Below the pieces are notes generated by a model. The model searched no databases. It was not told the origin of the DNA and was given only the letters and a program-made list of their open reading frames with translations. The position numbers and the translations under genes were made by a program. From Bacteroides xylanisolvens XB1A (GTDB lineage: Bacteria; Bacteroidota; Bacteroidia; Bacteroidales; Bacteroidaceae), in assembly GCF_000210075.1 (NCBI RefSeq), contig NC_021017.1, positions 3,563,693 through 3,627,692 of the forward strand: DNA of 64,000 bases. Reading direction: 5' to 3'. Of the stretch, positions 17,098-26,709 are shown piece after piece (the first letter of the stretch is position 1; every line of letters starts with the position of its first letter).

Positions 17098-18639
17098 ATG
17101 GCACAAGAAGACGTTTTTAAGAAGCTTGTATCGCATTGCAAAGAGTATGGTTTCGTATTCCCTTCGAGCGATATCTACGACGGACTAGGCGCTGTGTATG
17201 ACTACGGTCAGATGGGCGTTGAATTGAAAAATAACATCAAGAAATACTGGTGGGACAGCATGGTGCTGTTGCACGAGAACATTGTCGGTATCGACTCTGC
17301 CATCTTTATGCATCCTACTATCTGGAAGGCTTCCGGACACGTAGACGCATTCAATGACCCTTTGATTGACAATAAAGACTCTAAGAAACGTTATCGTGCT
17401 GACGTGTTGATCGAAGATCAGCTGGCTAAGTATGACGATAAAATCAATAAAGAAGTAGCGAAAGCTGCCAAGAGATTCGGCGAATCTTTTGATGAGGCTC
17501 AATTCCGTTCTACCAACGGACGTGTATTGGAGCATCAGGCAAAACGCGACGCACTTCACACTCGCTTTGCTAAAGCTCTGAACGACGGTAATCTGGAAGA
17601 ATTGCGTCAGATCATTATTGATGAAGAAATCGTATGCCCGATCTCCGGTACAAAGAACTGGACAGAAGTTCGTCAGTTTAATCTGATGTTCTCTACTGAA
17701 ATGGGTTCTACTTCCGAAGGAGCAATGAAGATTTATCTTCGTCCGGAAACTGCACAAGGTATTTTTGTAAACTACCTCAATGTACAGAAGACGGGTCGTA
17801 TGAAAGTTCCTTTCGGTATCGCACAGATTGGTAAGGCTTTCCGTAACGAGATCGTTGCCCGTCAGTTCATCTTCCGTATGCGTGAGTTCGAACAGATGGA
17901 AATGCAGTTCTTTGTAAAACCGGGAACTGAACTTGACTGGTTCAAGAAATGGAAAGAAATCCGTCTGAAATGGCATAAAGCTCTTGGATTCGGCGATGCA
18001 AGCTATCGTTATCACGATCACGATAAACTGGCTCACTACGCAAATGCCGCTACTGATATCGAATTCCTGATGCCGTTCGGATTCAAAGAAGTGGAAGGTA
18101 TTCACTCTCGTACTAACTTCGACTTGTCTCAACATGAGAAGTTCTCCGGCAAGAGCATCAAATACTTCGATCCGGAACTGAACGAGTCTTATACTCCGTA
18201 CGTAATCGAAACTTCTATCGGTGTTGACCGTATGTTCCTTAGCATCATGAGCGCATCTTATTGCGAAGAGCAATTGGAGAATGGTGAAAGCCGTGTGGTT
18301 CTGAAATTGCCTGCTGCTTTGGCTCCGGTGAAACTGGCAGTTATGCCGTTGGTGAAGAAAGACGGTCTGCCTGAAAAAGCCCGTGAAGTTATTGACAGCC
18401 TGAAGTTCCACTTCCATTGCCAATATGACGAAAAGGATAGTATCGGTAAGCGTTATCGCCGTCAGGATGCTATTGGTACTCCGTACTGTGTAACAGTCGA
18501 TCATCAGACATTAGAAGATAACTGCGTGACATTGCGTAATCGCGATACCATGCAACAAGAGCGTGTAGCTATCTCTGAACTGAATAACATTATTGCAGAC
18601 AGAGTAAGCATCACTTCTCTATTGAAAACTTTACAATAA
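17098..18639 (+). CDS. glyS: Glycyl-tRNA synthetase, single-chain type
   Basis: This class II aminoacyl-tRNA synthetase of 513 residues charges tRNA-Gly in the cytosol. It shows motif 2 (FRNEIVARQFIFRMREFEQM), the nearby ETAQGIFVNY, motif 3 (ETSIGVDRMFL), and the C-terminal anticodon-binding domain. The length fits the eukaryote/archaea-like alpha2 form used by Bacteroidetes, not the alpha2beta2 form. Codon use is noticeably cleaner than in the PULs, as expected of a highly expressed core gene. The FKBP gene begins 11 nt downstream. Confidence 0.97.
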   Translation: MAQEDVFKKLVSHCKEYGFVFPSSDIYDGLGAVYDYGQMGVELKNNIKKYWWDSMVLLHENIVGIDSAIFMHPTIWKASGHVDAFNDPLIDNKDSKKRYRADVLIEDQLAKYDDKINKEVAKAAKRFGESFDEAQFRSTNGRVLEHQAKRDALHTRFAKALNDGNLEELRQIIIDEEIVCPISGTKNWTEVRQFNLMFSTEMGSTSEGAMKIYLRPETAQGIFVNYLNVQKTGRMKVPFGIAQIGKAFRNEIVARQFIFRMREFEQMEMQFFVKPGTELDWFKKWKEIRLKWHKALGFGDASYRYHDHDKLAHYANAATDIEFLMPFGFKEVEGIHSRTNFDLSQHEKFSGKSIKYFDPELNESYTPYVIETSIGVDRMFLSIMSASYCEEQLENGESRVVLKLPAALAPVKLAVMPLVKKDGLPEKAREVIDSLKFHFHCQYDEKDSIGKRYRRQDAIGTPYCVTVDHQTLEDNCVTLRNRDTMQQERVAISELNNIIADRVSITSLLKTLQ

Positions 18640-18650
18640 ACCTTTAACGA

Positions 18651-19268
18651 ATGAGTAAAAAGATCTATTTATTCTCCTTAGTATTGCTGGCTTTGGCGTT
18701 CACTGCTTGTAGTGAAACGGAAACAGTAGACAAGTATGATAATTGGCGTTCACGCAATGAATCATTTATTGATTCTTTGGCAAATGTGTTTGAAGCGGGA
18801 ACTGACCCTCTGTTACTACGGATTAAAGTGGAACAAGGCAATGATTATATTTATTATAAGACGAAAACTCCGATCACTGTGAATAGCGTACATACGGAAG
18901 TTCTCGGAGAGAAGCCGACATCCACAGCGGTTGTGAAGGCTTTCTATAAAGGTACGAATATATTGGGTGAACGTTTCGATGGTTTTGAGGGAGCTGATCC
19001 GGTGGATGGAGATTCGAATGCCTCTCAACCGGATACCCCTCCAGTGTCATTCGATTTGTCCGGTAGGGTAATAGAAGGCTGGAAAGAAGCAATACCTCAT
19101 ATGAAAGTTGGTGAACGTTGGTTGATATATATACCTTGGAAATATTGTTATGGCAGTACCGGAAATAGTAATACAACTCTCATTCCTGGTTATTCAGCTT
19201 TGATTTTTGATATTCAACTGCTTGATGCAGATAGTATTCAGAAGAAGTCGGAGCCGTCAAAAGATTAA
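18651..19268 (+). CDS. FKBP-type peptidyl-prolyl isomerase lipoprotein
   Basis: This 205-residue lipoprotein (lipobox ALAFTAC) has a C-terminal FKBP fold visible as VSFDLSGRVIEGWKEAIPHM, KVGERWLIYIPWKYCYG and YSALIFDIQLL. These proteins catalyse prolyl cis-trans isomerisation in the periplasm or outer membrane. It is probably cotranscribed with glyS (11-nt gap) and ends at a bidirectional hairpin shared with the convergent LacI-type gene. Confidence 0.9.
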   Translation: MSKKIYLFSLVLLALAFTACSETETVDKYDNWRSRNESFIDSLANVFEAGTDPLLLRIKVEQGNDYIYYKTKTPITVNSVHTEVLGEKPTSTAVVKAFYKGTNILGERFDGFEGADPVDGDSNASQPDTPPVSFDLSGRVIEGWKEAIPHMKVGERWLIYIPWKYCYGSTGNSNTTLIPGYSALIFDIQLLDADSIQKKSEPSKD

Positions 19269-19286
19269 AAAATATATTGTTATTTA

Positions 19287-19337
19287 AGAAAAAGTTGTTT
19301 GATTGTTTATAGAACGTCAAATAACTTTTTCTTTTTA
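19287..19337. terminator. Bidirectional terminator between FKBP and LacI-type genes
   Basis: A 16-bp stem pairs 19287-19302 with 19317-19332, with one G-T mismatch. It begins AGAAAAAGTT on one side and ends AACTTTTTCT on the other, so each strand has a U-run after the stem. It lies between convergent stop codons. Confidence 0.75.
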
Positions 19338-19358
19338 GGTATAAATCGTGTCTTGTTT

Positions 19359-20387
19359 TTATTTTTTCTTATCGTATTTTATACTACTCTCCCTAATCTG
19401 CAAATGTGTCGGAATCGTTACCTGCTTGATTGTCTTATCTCCTTTTATCTGATCGATAAGTAGTTGGCAAGCAGTTTCCCCCATTTTATAAGTCTGATGA
19501 GATACGGCAGATAGTTTGGGCTCTACATAGTTAGCGTGTTGCTCGTCCGTATATCCTATAATGGCAACATCCTCCGGAATCCGAAGTCCGTGGCTTTTGA
19601 TTACTTCCATCGCAGCAAAAGCCAGCGTATCATTCATCGCAAGAATGGCATCGGGAGGTTGTGGTAGGGATAACAAGGTTTCTGTTGCAATCTTACCTTC
19701 TTCATAATCAATCTTTCGGCAAACAACCAGTTCTTTTTCGATAGGAATACGGTTTTCGCGCAGCGCTTCCAGATAGCCGTGCTTTCTTCTCTTTACAATA
19801 TCCAGATGATTGGCCCCTCCGATAAAAGCTACCCGCTCGCTTCCATTATCCAGGAGATGTTGTGTAGCCATCTGTGCGGATTGTGCCCCGTCTGCTATCA
19901 CCGATGAAAATTGGTCGGTCAGGCAAACACGGTCGAACAGGATAAGTGGCATATTAATGTCTTTCAAGGCGGAGATGTGGGAGAAATCGGTTGTTTCTTG
20001 AGACAGACAGGCGATGATGCCTTCCACGCGCATATTGACCAGATTCTCAATGTTTCTTTTTTCGTGCTCGTAAGACTCATGCGAGGTCGTGATAATCACG
20101 AAATATCCGTTGGCAATAGCCATATTCTCTATTCCATTCAGAATTGATGCAAAGAAATGAGTGACAATATCCGGAACGATCACTCCGATGATACGTGGCG
20201 CATTTTTCCGCAGGCTCATGGCAAAAGGATTGGGACGGTAGTTCATCTCTTTAGCCAGTGCCTTTGCTTTGGCGCAAAGTTCACGGCTGATTTCCGGACT
20301 ATCTTTTAGTGCCCTGGATACAGTAGGAATCGACACCCCCAATGCTTGGGCGAGATCTTTGAGTGAAGTATGTTTCCGGTTTTCCAT
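19359..20387 (-). CDS. LacI-family transcriptional regulator
   Basis: This 342-residue repressor-type regulator has an N-terminal LacI helix-turn-helix (LKDLAQALGVSIPTVSRALK) and the hinge NYRPNPFAMSL. A periplasmic-binding-protein-like effector domain follows (IIGVIVPDIVTHFFASI; AIIGYTDEQHANYVEP). It is divergent from the L-galactose operon, with an inverted repeat at 20467-20482 between them, so it most likely represses that operon until the sugar or a pathway intermediate binds. Confidence 0.93.
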   Translation of the reverse strand: MENRKHTSLKDLAQALGVSIPTVSRALKDSPEISRELCAKAKALAKEMNYRPNPFAMSLRKNAPRIIGVIVPDIVTHFFASILNGIENMAIANGYFVIITTSHESYEHEKRNIENLVNMRVEGIIACLSQETTDFSHISALKDINMPLILFDRVCLTDQFSSVIADGAQSAQMATQHLLDNGSERVAFIGGANHLDIVKRRKHGYLEALRENRIPIEKELVVCRKIDYEEGKIATETLLSLPQPPDAILAMNDTLAFAAMEVIKSHGLRIPEDVAIIGYTDEQHANYVEPKLSAVSHQTYKMGETACQLLIDQIKGDKTIKQVTIPTHLQIRESSIKYDKKK

Positions 20388-20466
20388 TTGAAAGTCTGCA
20401 ACTTAGATTCTTTTTACAAAGAAAGCACATTCCCGGAAAATAAAAGCATCTGAAGCAATATTTTTT

Positions 20467-20534
20467 ACGTAAACCGTTACGTTGGTTTTTCGACCGCTCT
20501 CTGCTGCACTGAAACTATTACTGACCTATTTTTG
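20467..20534 (+). promoter_or_regulatory. LacI-type operator and promoter of the L-galactose operon
   Basis: ACGTAA-ACCG-TTACGT (20467-20482) is a perfect 6-bp inverted repeat with a 4-bp centre, of the size LacI-family proteins bind. A -7 box TATTTTTG follows at 20527-20534, 32 nt before the aldo/keto reductase start. A matching -33 box is not clear. Confidence 0.6.
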
Positions 20535-20565
20535 TCGCATACAAAATGATTTAAAACCTAAAAGT

Positions 20566-21498
20566 ATGCAATACCATGAAATCGGAAAGACAGGGATGAA
20601 AGTATCATCTCTTAGTTTTGGAGCTTCTTCTTTAGGAGGAGTTTTCCATGATTTGAAAGAAAAAGAAGGCATTCAAGCTGTGTTTACCGCTGTTGAGGCA
20701 GGAATGAACTTTATCGATGTGTCTCCTTATTACGGACATTATAAAGCGGAAACTGTTTTAGGAAAGGCGCTTAAAGATCTTCCTCGCGACCGTTATTACC
20801 TTTCTACCAAAGTGGGACGTTATGGAAAAGATGGAGTAAATCTGTGGGATTACTCTGCAAAACGTGCGGTAGAAAGTGTGTATGAGAGCATGGAGCGTCT
20901 GAATATAGATTTTATCGATCTGATAAATGTACACGATGTGGAGTTTGCCGATTTGAACCAGGTAGTTAATGAAACTCTACCTGCTTTGGTTGAGTTGCGT
21001 GAAAAGGGAGTGGTAGGACACGTTGGAATTACCGACTTGCAACTCGAAAACCTGAAATGGGTAATTGACCATTCACCAAGCGGTACGATTGAATCTGTGC
21101 TTAGCTTCTGCCATTATTGCCTGTGTGATGATAAATTAGCAGACTTCCTGGACTACTTCGAATCCAAAGAAATCGGCGTGATTAATGCTTCTCCGCTTTC
21201 AATGGGACTGTTGAGTGAACGTGGCGTGCCTGCTTGGCATCCGGCTCCCAAACCCTTGGTAGAGGCTTGCCGTAAAGCAATGGAACATTGCAAAGCTAAG
21301 AATTATCCGATTGAGAAACTGGCTATGCAGTTCTCCGTCAGCAATCCCCGTATAGCAACGACTTTATTTAGTACAACTAATCCGGAGAATGTGAAAAAGA
21401 ACATCGCTTTCATCGAAGAACCTATTGACTGGGAACTCGTTCGGGAAGTGCAGGAGATTATCGGAGAGCAGAAACGTGTAAGTTGGGCAAACTCATAA
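20566..21498 (+). CDS. Aldo/keto reductase, probable L-galactose 1-dehydrogenase
   Basis: This NAD(P)-dependent enzyme has 310 residues from ATG 20566; the frame upstream to 20482 is intergenic. The AKR tetrad residues are visible as Asp51 and Tyr55 or Tyr56 (FIDVSPYYG), Lys82 (LSTKVGRY) and His in NVHDVEF. The sequence follows plant L-galactose dehydrogenase closely, as in LSFGASSLGGVF, NASPLSMGLL and AWHPA. L-fucose (6-deoxy-L-galactose) is a possible second substrate. As I recall it, the same gene order in Bacteroides vulgatus (Bvu0219-0222) converts L-galactose to D-tagaturonate, and this gene would do the first oxidation. Confidence 0.86.
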   Translation: MQYHEIGKTGMKVSSLSFGASSLGGVFHDLKEKEGIQAVFTAVEAGMNFIDVSPYYGHYKAETVLGKALKDLPRDRYYLSTKVGRYGKDGVNLWDYSAKRAVESVYESMERLNIDFIDLINVHDVEFADLNQVVNETLPALVELREKGVVGHVGITDLQLENLKWVIDHSPSGTIESVLSFCHYCLCDDKLADFLDYFESKEIGVINASPLSMGLLSERGVPAWHPAPKPLVEACRKAMEHCKAKNYPIEKLAMQFSVSNPRIATTLFSTTNPENVKKNIAFIEEPIDWELVREVQEIIGEQKRVSWANS

Positions 21499-21513
21499 AA
21501 CAGCGTCATTCGT

Positions 21514-22437
21514 ATGGACTATACAATTATTGATGCGCACGCCCATCTGTGGTTACGACAGGATACTGTTGTGGACGGATTGCCTATCCGGACTTTGGAA
21601 AATGGCCGTTCGGAATTTATGGGAGAAATCCGGCAAATGGTTCCGCCCTTTATGATAGACGGAGTGAATAGCGCGGAAGTTTTTCTTTCGAATATGGACT
21701 ATGCGCAAGTGGCTGCGGCTGTCATTACCCAAGAGTTTATTGACGGTATTCAGAATGATTATTTGTCGGAAGTCGTTTCCCATTATCCCAACCGTTTCTT
21801 TGTTTGCGGAATGTGTGAGTTTCGCAAACCTGGATTTTTGGAGCAGGCGAAAGAGCTTATAGCCAAAGGTTTTAAGGCTATAAAAATACCTGCCCAACGC
21901 TTGTTGTTAAAAGAGGGACGGGTAATGCTGAATAATGAGGAAATGATGCAGATGTTTCATTCTATGGAAGAACGGAATGTCATGCTCTCCATCGACTTGG
22001 CTGACGGAGCAACACAGGTTCCCGAAATGGAAGAGATTATTCAGGAATGTCCCCGCCTAAAAATAGCTGTCGGACACTTCGGAATGGTGACACGTCCGGA
22101 CTGGAAAGAACAAATCCGCCTGGCACGTCATCCCAATGTGATGATTGAATCCGGCGGAATCACCTGGCTTTTCAATGATGAATTTTATCCTTTCAAAGGA
22201 GCAGTGAAAGCCATTCGGGAAGCGGCGGATTTAGTTGGCATGGAGAAACTGATGTGGGGATCGGACTATCCGCGCACCATTACTGCGATCACCTATAAGA
22301 TGTCATACGATTTTATAGTGAAGTCTTCCGAGCTGACGGAAGAGGATAAAAGACTCTTTTTGGGAGAAAATGCCCGGAACTTCTATGGATTCACGGATCT
22401 CCCCGTACTTCCTTACATCAAGAACATGTCCGAATGA
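21514..22437 (+). CDS. Amidohydrolase-family lactonase, probable L-galactonolactonase
   Basis: This 307-residue enzyme of the amidohydrolase-2 family (TIM barrel) has the N-terminal metal motif DAHAHLW, a central VGHFGM and the C-terminal Asp motif WGSDYPRT. Relatives hydrolyse L-fucono-, L-rhamnono- or L-galactonolactone. It starts 15 nt after the dehydrogenase, so it should open the lactone that enzyme makes, giving L-galactonate (or L-fuconate). The family call is firm and the substrate is inferred from neighbours. Confidence 0.85.
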   Translation: MDYTIIDAHAHLWLRQDTVVDGLPIRTLENGRSEFMGEIRQMVPPFMIDGVNSAEVFLSNMDYAQVAAAVITQEFIDGIQNDYLSEVVSHYPNRFFVCGMCEFRKPGFLEQAKELIAKGFKAIKIPAQRLLLKEGRVMLNNEEMMQMFHSMEERNVMLSIDLADGATQVPEMEEIIQECPRLKIAVGHFGMVTRPDWKEQIRLARHPNVMIESGGITWLFNDEFYPFKGAVKAIREAADLVGMEKLMWGSDYPRTITAITYKMSYDFIVKSSELTEEDKRLFLGENARNFYGFTDLPVLPYIKNMSE

Positions 22438-22475
22438 TGGAGAAAACATCCTTATCGTAAAACTAGATTTATACC

Positions 22476-23772
22476 ATGAAAAAGAATACATATACAATAC
22501 CTTTAGCGTTGGTTTTCTGCCTTTTCTTTCTGTGGGCAATAAGCAGCAATCTGCTTCCCACGATGATCCGGCAATTGATGAAGACATGTGAACTGAATAC
22601 CTTTGAAGCCTCCTTTACCGAGACTGCCTACTGGTTGGCTTATTTTATTTTCCCCATCCCCATAGCGATGTTTATGAAACGTTACAGCTATAAGGCGGGA
22701 ATTATTTTCGGACTGGTATTAGCAGCAATCGGAGGCCTGCTTTTCTTTCCTGCCGCCATTTTAAAAGAATATTGGGCTTACCTCTGTATCTTCTTTATTA
22801 TCGCTACGGGAATGTGCTTTCTGGAGACGGCTGCCAATCCGTATGTGACGGTTTTAGGAGCTCCCGAAACAGCTCCCCGCCGATTGAATCTGGCGCAGTC
22901 TTTCAATGGACTCGGAGCTTTTATCGCTGCCATGTTTTTGAGTAAGCTCATCCTTAGCGGAACTCATTACACGCGAGAGACCCTTCCTGTAGATTATCCG
23001 GGAGGCTGGCAGGCCTATATCCAATTGGAAACGGATGCCATGAAACTCCCTTATCTGATATTGGCTATATTGTTGATTGCCATAGCTGTCGTCTTCGTCT
23101 TTTCAAAATTGCCGAAGATTGGGGACGAAGGAGAAACGGCTTCTTCCGATAAAACGACTTCTTCGGGTAAAACGAAAGAGGGTAGCCAGAAAGAAAAACT
23201 GATAGACTTCGGTGTATTGAAGCACTCACATTTGCGGTGGGGAGTGATTGCGCAATTCTTCTATAACGGCGGACAGACGGCGATAAACAGTCTGTTCCTG
23301 GTTTACTGTTGCACTTATGCCGGATTGCCGGAAGATACAGCGACTACCTTCTTCGGATTGTATATGCTTGCATTTCTTTTGGGGCGTTGGATCGGTACCG
23401 GATTGATGGTGAAATTCCGTCCACAGGATATGTTACTGGTTTACGCCTTGATGAATATTCTTTTGTGCGGGGCAGTGATGATATGGGGAGGTATGATCGG
23501 GTTATACGCAATGTTGGCTATCTCTTTCTTTATGTCTATAATGTATCCCACGCAGTTTTCATTGGCGCTAAAAGGACTGGGGAGTCAGACAAAGAGCGGT
23601 TCGGCATTTCTGGTAATGGCTATTGTCGGCAATGCCTGCCTGCCTGCCACAGTTGACGGCTTATTTCATGCATGCCAATGAGCATATCTATTATATGGCC
23701 TATTGTGTACCGATGATTTGCTTTGTCTTCTGTGCATATTACGGCTGGAAAGGTTATAAAGTAATCGATTAA
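22476..23772 (+). pseudogene. FucP-family L-galactose/L-fucose permease, frameshifted near the 3' end
   Basis: The uninterrupted frame ends at 23681 after 401 residues, in LPATVDGLFHACQ. Another frame then encodes the missing end, LPQLTAYFMHANEH followed by the last membrane helix and GWKGYKVID, to a stop at 23772. The break is at four tandem TGCC units (23633-23648); three units would restore a 430-residue FucP-type transporter. The signature ETAANPYVTVLG and eleven helices are intact. The product as written lacks helix 12 and is probably inactive. A sequencing or assembly error or a slippage variant is possible. In the operon it would import the sugar for the flanking dehydrogenases. Confidence 0.85.
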
Positions 23773-23797
23773 TAAATTTATTTATCAAACATATCCA

Positions 23798-24814
23798 ATG
23801 AAAGCAGTTCAAATTGTCAATCCCTCCGAAATGAAGGTGGTTGAACTGGAAAAACCGACCGTTGGTGTCGGTGAAGTATTAGTAAGAATCAAGTATGTTG
23901 GTTTCTGTGGCTCTGATCTGAATACCTTTTTGGGGCGTAATCCAATGGTGAAGTTACCGGTAATCCCGGGACATGAGGTAGGAGCGGTGATTGAGGAGGT
24001 TGGTCCGAATGTTCCGGCTGGCTTCGAAAAAGGGATGAACGTGACATTGAATCCATACACCAATTGTGGTAAATGTGCTTCTTGTCGTAATGGTCGTGTC
24101 AATGCCTGTGAGCATAATGAAACGTTAGGGGTACAGCGCAATGGAGTGATGTGCGAATATGCCGTATTGCCTTGGACAAAGATTATTCCGGCAGGCAATA
24201 TCTCTCCTCGCGATTGTGCGTTGATTGAGCCGATGAGTGTCGGATTCCATGCGGTATCTCGTGCGCAGGTGATCGATAATGAATATGTGATGGTTATTGG
24301 CTGCGGTATGATTGGTATCGGTGCCATTGTACGTGCTGCTTTGAGAGGGGCAACGGTCATTGCTGTCGATCTGGATGACGAGAAACTGGAACTGGCGAAA
24401 AGGGTAGGTGCTTCTTATGTGATTAACTCCAAGACAGAAAATGTACACGAACGGATGCAACAGGTAACGGAGGGCTTCGGTGCCGATGTGGTGATTGAAG
24501 CTGTCGGCAGTCCGGTCACTTATGTGATGGCGGTGGATGAAGTCGGTTTTACAGGACGTGTGGTTTGCATCGGTTATGCCAAAAGCGAAGTAGCTTTCCA
24601 AACGAAATATTTCGTTCAGAAAGAACTGGATATCCGTGGTTCCAGAAATGCGTTGCCGGCAGATTTCCGTGCGGTTATTAATTATATGAAAGAAGGCAAC
24701 TGTCCGGTGGAAGAACTGATTTCGAGGATAGCAAAACCGGAAGGAGCTTTGGAAGCTATGCAGGAATGGACTGCTAATCCGGGAAAGGTGTTCCGTATCT
24801 TGGTTGAGTTCTGA
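23798..24814 (+). CDS. Zinc-dependent MDR alcohol dehydrogenase, probable L-galactonate 5-dehydrogenase
   Basis: This medium-chain dehydrogenase has 338 residues. The catalytic zinc ligands are Cys37 (GFCGSD) and His59-Glu60 (PGHE). The structural zinc cysteines are 90, 93, 96 and 104, and the nucleotide site is VIGCGMIGIGA. The C-terminal IRGSRNALPADF resembles E. coli LgoD (YjjN), which oxidises L-galactonate to D-tagaturonate. As the last gene of the operon, followed by a terminator, it fits the third step of the B. vulgatus L-galactose pathway. Tagaturonate would enter the hexuronate pathway encoded elsewhere. Confidence 0.86.
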   Translation: MKAVQIVNPSEMKVVELEKPTVGVGEVLVRIKYVGFCGSDLNTFLGRNPMVKLPVIPGHEVGAVIEEVGPNVPAGFEKGMNVTLNPYTNCGKCASCRNGRVNACEHNETLGVQRNGVMCEYAVLPWTKIIPAGNISPRDCALIEPMSVGFHAVSRAQVIDNEYVMVIGCGMIGIGAIVRAALRGATVIAVDLDDEKLELAKRVGASYVINSKTENVHERMQQVTEGFGADVVIEAVGSPVTYVMAVDEVGFTGRVVCIGYAKSEVAFQTKYFVQKELDIRGSRNALPADFRAVINYMKEGNCPVEELISRIAKPEGALEAMQEWTANPGKVFRILVEF

Positions 24815-24874
24815 TAAGTTCTTGTAATAAGAATAGTTGTTGATACTCGTTGTTCCGGGTATGTAATAAGTGAG

Positions 24875-24902
24875 AGGAGGCTGAATACAGTCTCCTTTCT
24901 TT
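24875..24902 (+). terminator. Terminator of the L-galactose operon
   Basis: AGGAGGCTG pairs with CAGTCTCCT across the loop AATA (one G-T pair), followed by TTCTTT. It lies 60 nt after the dehydrogenase stop and just before the first xylan-PUL operator array. Confidence 0.7.
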
Positions 24903-24915
24903 GGGAGATAGGGTG

Positions 24916-25025
24916 ATGTAACATGAGTAAATATAGATGTAACATTCTTCATTCGATATGTAGCATCACAAAGAAATCATGTAGCATACTTTGGACAATA
25001 TATCTGTTTGCATTTTCTATTTTTG
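24916..25025 (+). promoter_or_regulatory. Four-site operator array and promoter of the GH43/GH3 operon
   Basis: ATGTAACAT at 24916 and 24937 and ATGTAGCAT at 24958 and 24979 are spaced exactly 21 bp (two DNA turns). After a 30-nt gap comes the -7 box TATTTTTG (25018-25025). No good -33 box is seen. The same layout precedes other operons of this PUL, so I infer the binding array of the HTCS at 58431. The remaining intergenic bases to 25104 show nothing else. Confidence 0.8.
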
Positions 25026-25104
25026 TGATGTGGAAGATAACAAGGAACATTTTAAATAATTAGCTTTCAAATAATAGATAATGTAGCCAGTTAATAAAAA
25101 AACG

Positions 25105-26709
25105 ATGATTATGCTGAAAACAAAAATCAACACTATTCTGCTGTGTACTCTTTTTACATTGTTCTTCCCGCTATCAGCCGGAGCACAATACCGTAATCCT
25201 ATTCTTTATGCTGACGTGCCTGATATGTCGGTATGTCGTGCAGGTGATTACTTTTACATGGTTTCCACTACTATGCACCTGATGCCGGGAGCACCTATCA
25301 TGCGTTCGCCGGACATGAAACATTGGGAAACTATCAGCTACGTATTTCCCCGCATTGACGATGGTCCTCGTTATGATCTGCTCGAAGGCACTGCTTACGG
25401 GCAAGGACAATGGGCATCATCTATCCGCTATCATGACGGAAAATTCTATGTATGGTTTACAGCCAATGGCGCGCCCGGACGCGGGTTTGTCTATACTGCG
25501 GCAGATCCGGCCGGTCCCTGGAAACTTCTTTCGCGCCCCCCGCATTTCCATGACGGTTCGCTTCTGTTTGATGATGACGGGCGGGTGTATCTCTTTCACA
25601 GTACAGGACAGCTTACGGAGTTGAAACCCGATTTGACCGATGTACTTCCCGGTGGCATCAATCAGCAAATATTTGAACGGGATGCTGACGAACAAGGTCT
25701 GTTGGAAGGTAGTTCCGTCATCAAGTATAATGGGAAATATTACTTGCTGATGATTTCTATGGATTGGAGTATTCCCGGCCGTCTGCGTCGTGAAGTATGC
25801 TATCGTGCCGATAAGATTACCGGACCTTACGAAAAGCGTGTCATTCTTGAAACGGAGTTTGACGGGCATGGCGGTGTTGGTCAAGGATGTATCGTAGACG
25901 GGAAAAACGGTGAATGGTACGGGCTGATTTTTCAGGATCGCGGTGGCGTAGGGCGTGTACCGTGTCTTATGCCTTGTACATGGACGGAAGATGGTTGGCC
26001 TATGCTGGGAGACAAGGATGGGCACATTCCGAATGATACCACTTTATCGTATATGTCAATGGATGGTATCTGCGGTTCGGATGATTTTTCCGCTTCCGGG
26101 CTTTCCCTCTATTGGCAGTGGAATCATAACCCCGTCGATCAGGCATGGAGTCTTACCGACCGTCCCGGATTTCTGCGTTTGAAAACCTCCCGTGTGGTAG
26201 ATAACCTGTTTGTTGCTCCCAATACGTTGACCCAACGTATGGTAGGACCGAAATGCATGGGCACTGTCAGTCTCTCTCTGGGGGGGATGAAAGATGGTGA
26301 CCGTGCAGGATTATCGGCTTTTAATGGTGACAGCGGTGTGCTTACGATTGAAAAGAACGGAAATAAACTGTCTCTTGTGATGAGTGAACAGAAAAGTGTA
26401 TTTGAGAAAACGAAGCGTGCCATTAGCCGTGTGGATATGACCGAACAAGCCCGTATACCTCTTAACAAAGAGCTTGTCTACTTGCGTGTGGAAGGTGACT
26501 TTACCAATGGACGGGATGAGGCTCGTTTTTCTTATAGTCTTGATGGGAAAGCATGGATACCTGTCGGTCTGCCTATTAAGATGAAATTTGACTACACCCG
26601 TATGTTCATGGGCAGTAAGTTTGCTATATTTAACTATGCTACACGTTCCGTGGGCGGTTATGTAGATGTGGACTCCTTTGATTATTCGTTCTGTGATGCG
26701 TCAATGTAA
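25105..26709 (+). CDS. GH43 beta-xylosidase/alpha-L-arabinofuranosidase
   Basis: This 534-residue exported enzyme has a signal peptide ending SAGAQ; the start could also be ATG 25111. It has an N-terminal five-bladed GH43 propeller and a C-terminal beta-sandwich (about residues 330-534, GH43_C2/DUF1349-like). The catalytic triad is complete: base Asp40 in VPDMS, Asp150 in HFHDGSLLF and acid Glu201 in LLEGSS. The WASSIRYHDGKFYV layout suggests the GH43_12-like group, active on arabinose or xylose side chains. It is the first gene of the leftmost xylan operon. Confidence 0.9.
   Translation: MIMLKTKINTILLCTLFTLFFPLSAGAQYRNPILYADVPDMSVCRAGDYFYMVSTTMHLMPGAPIMRSPDMKHWETISYVFPRIDDGPRYDLLEGTAYGQGQWASSIRYHDGKFYVWFTANGAPGRGFVYTAADPAGPWKLLSRPPHFHDGSLLFDDDGRVYLFHSTGQLTELKPDLTDVLPGGINQQIFERDADEQGLLEGSSVIKYNGKYYLLMISMDWSIPGRLRREVCYRADKITGPYEKRVILETEFDGHGGVGQGCIVDGKNGEWYGLIFQDRGGVGRVPCLMPCTWTEDGWPMLGDKDGHIPNDTTLSYMSMDGICGSDDFSASGLSLYWQWNHNPVDQAWSLTDRPGFLRLKTSRVVDNLFVAPNTLTQRMVGPKCMGTVSLSLGGMKDGDRAGLSAFNGDSGVLTIEKNGNKLSLVMSEQKSVFEKTKRAISRVDMTEQARIPLNKELVYLRVEGDFTNGRDEARFSYSLDGKAWIPVGLPIKMKFDYTRMFMGSKFAIFNYATRSVGGYVDVDSFDYSFCDASM

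Noticed and set aside
17185..18504. 439-residue antisense frame over glyS
   Set aside because: It is opposite a highly conserved synthetase and results from its strong codon bias.
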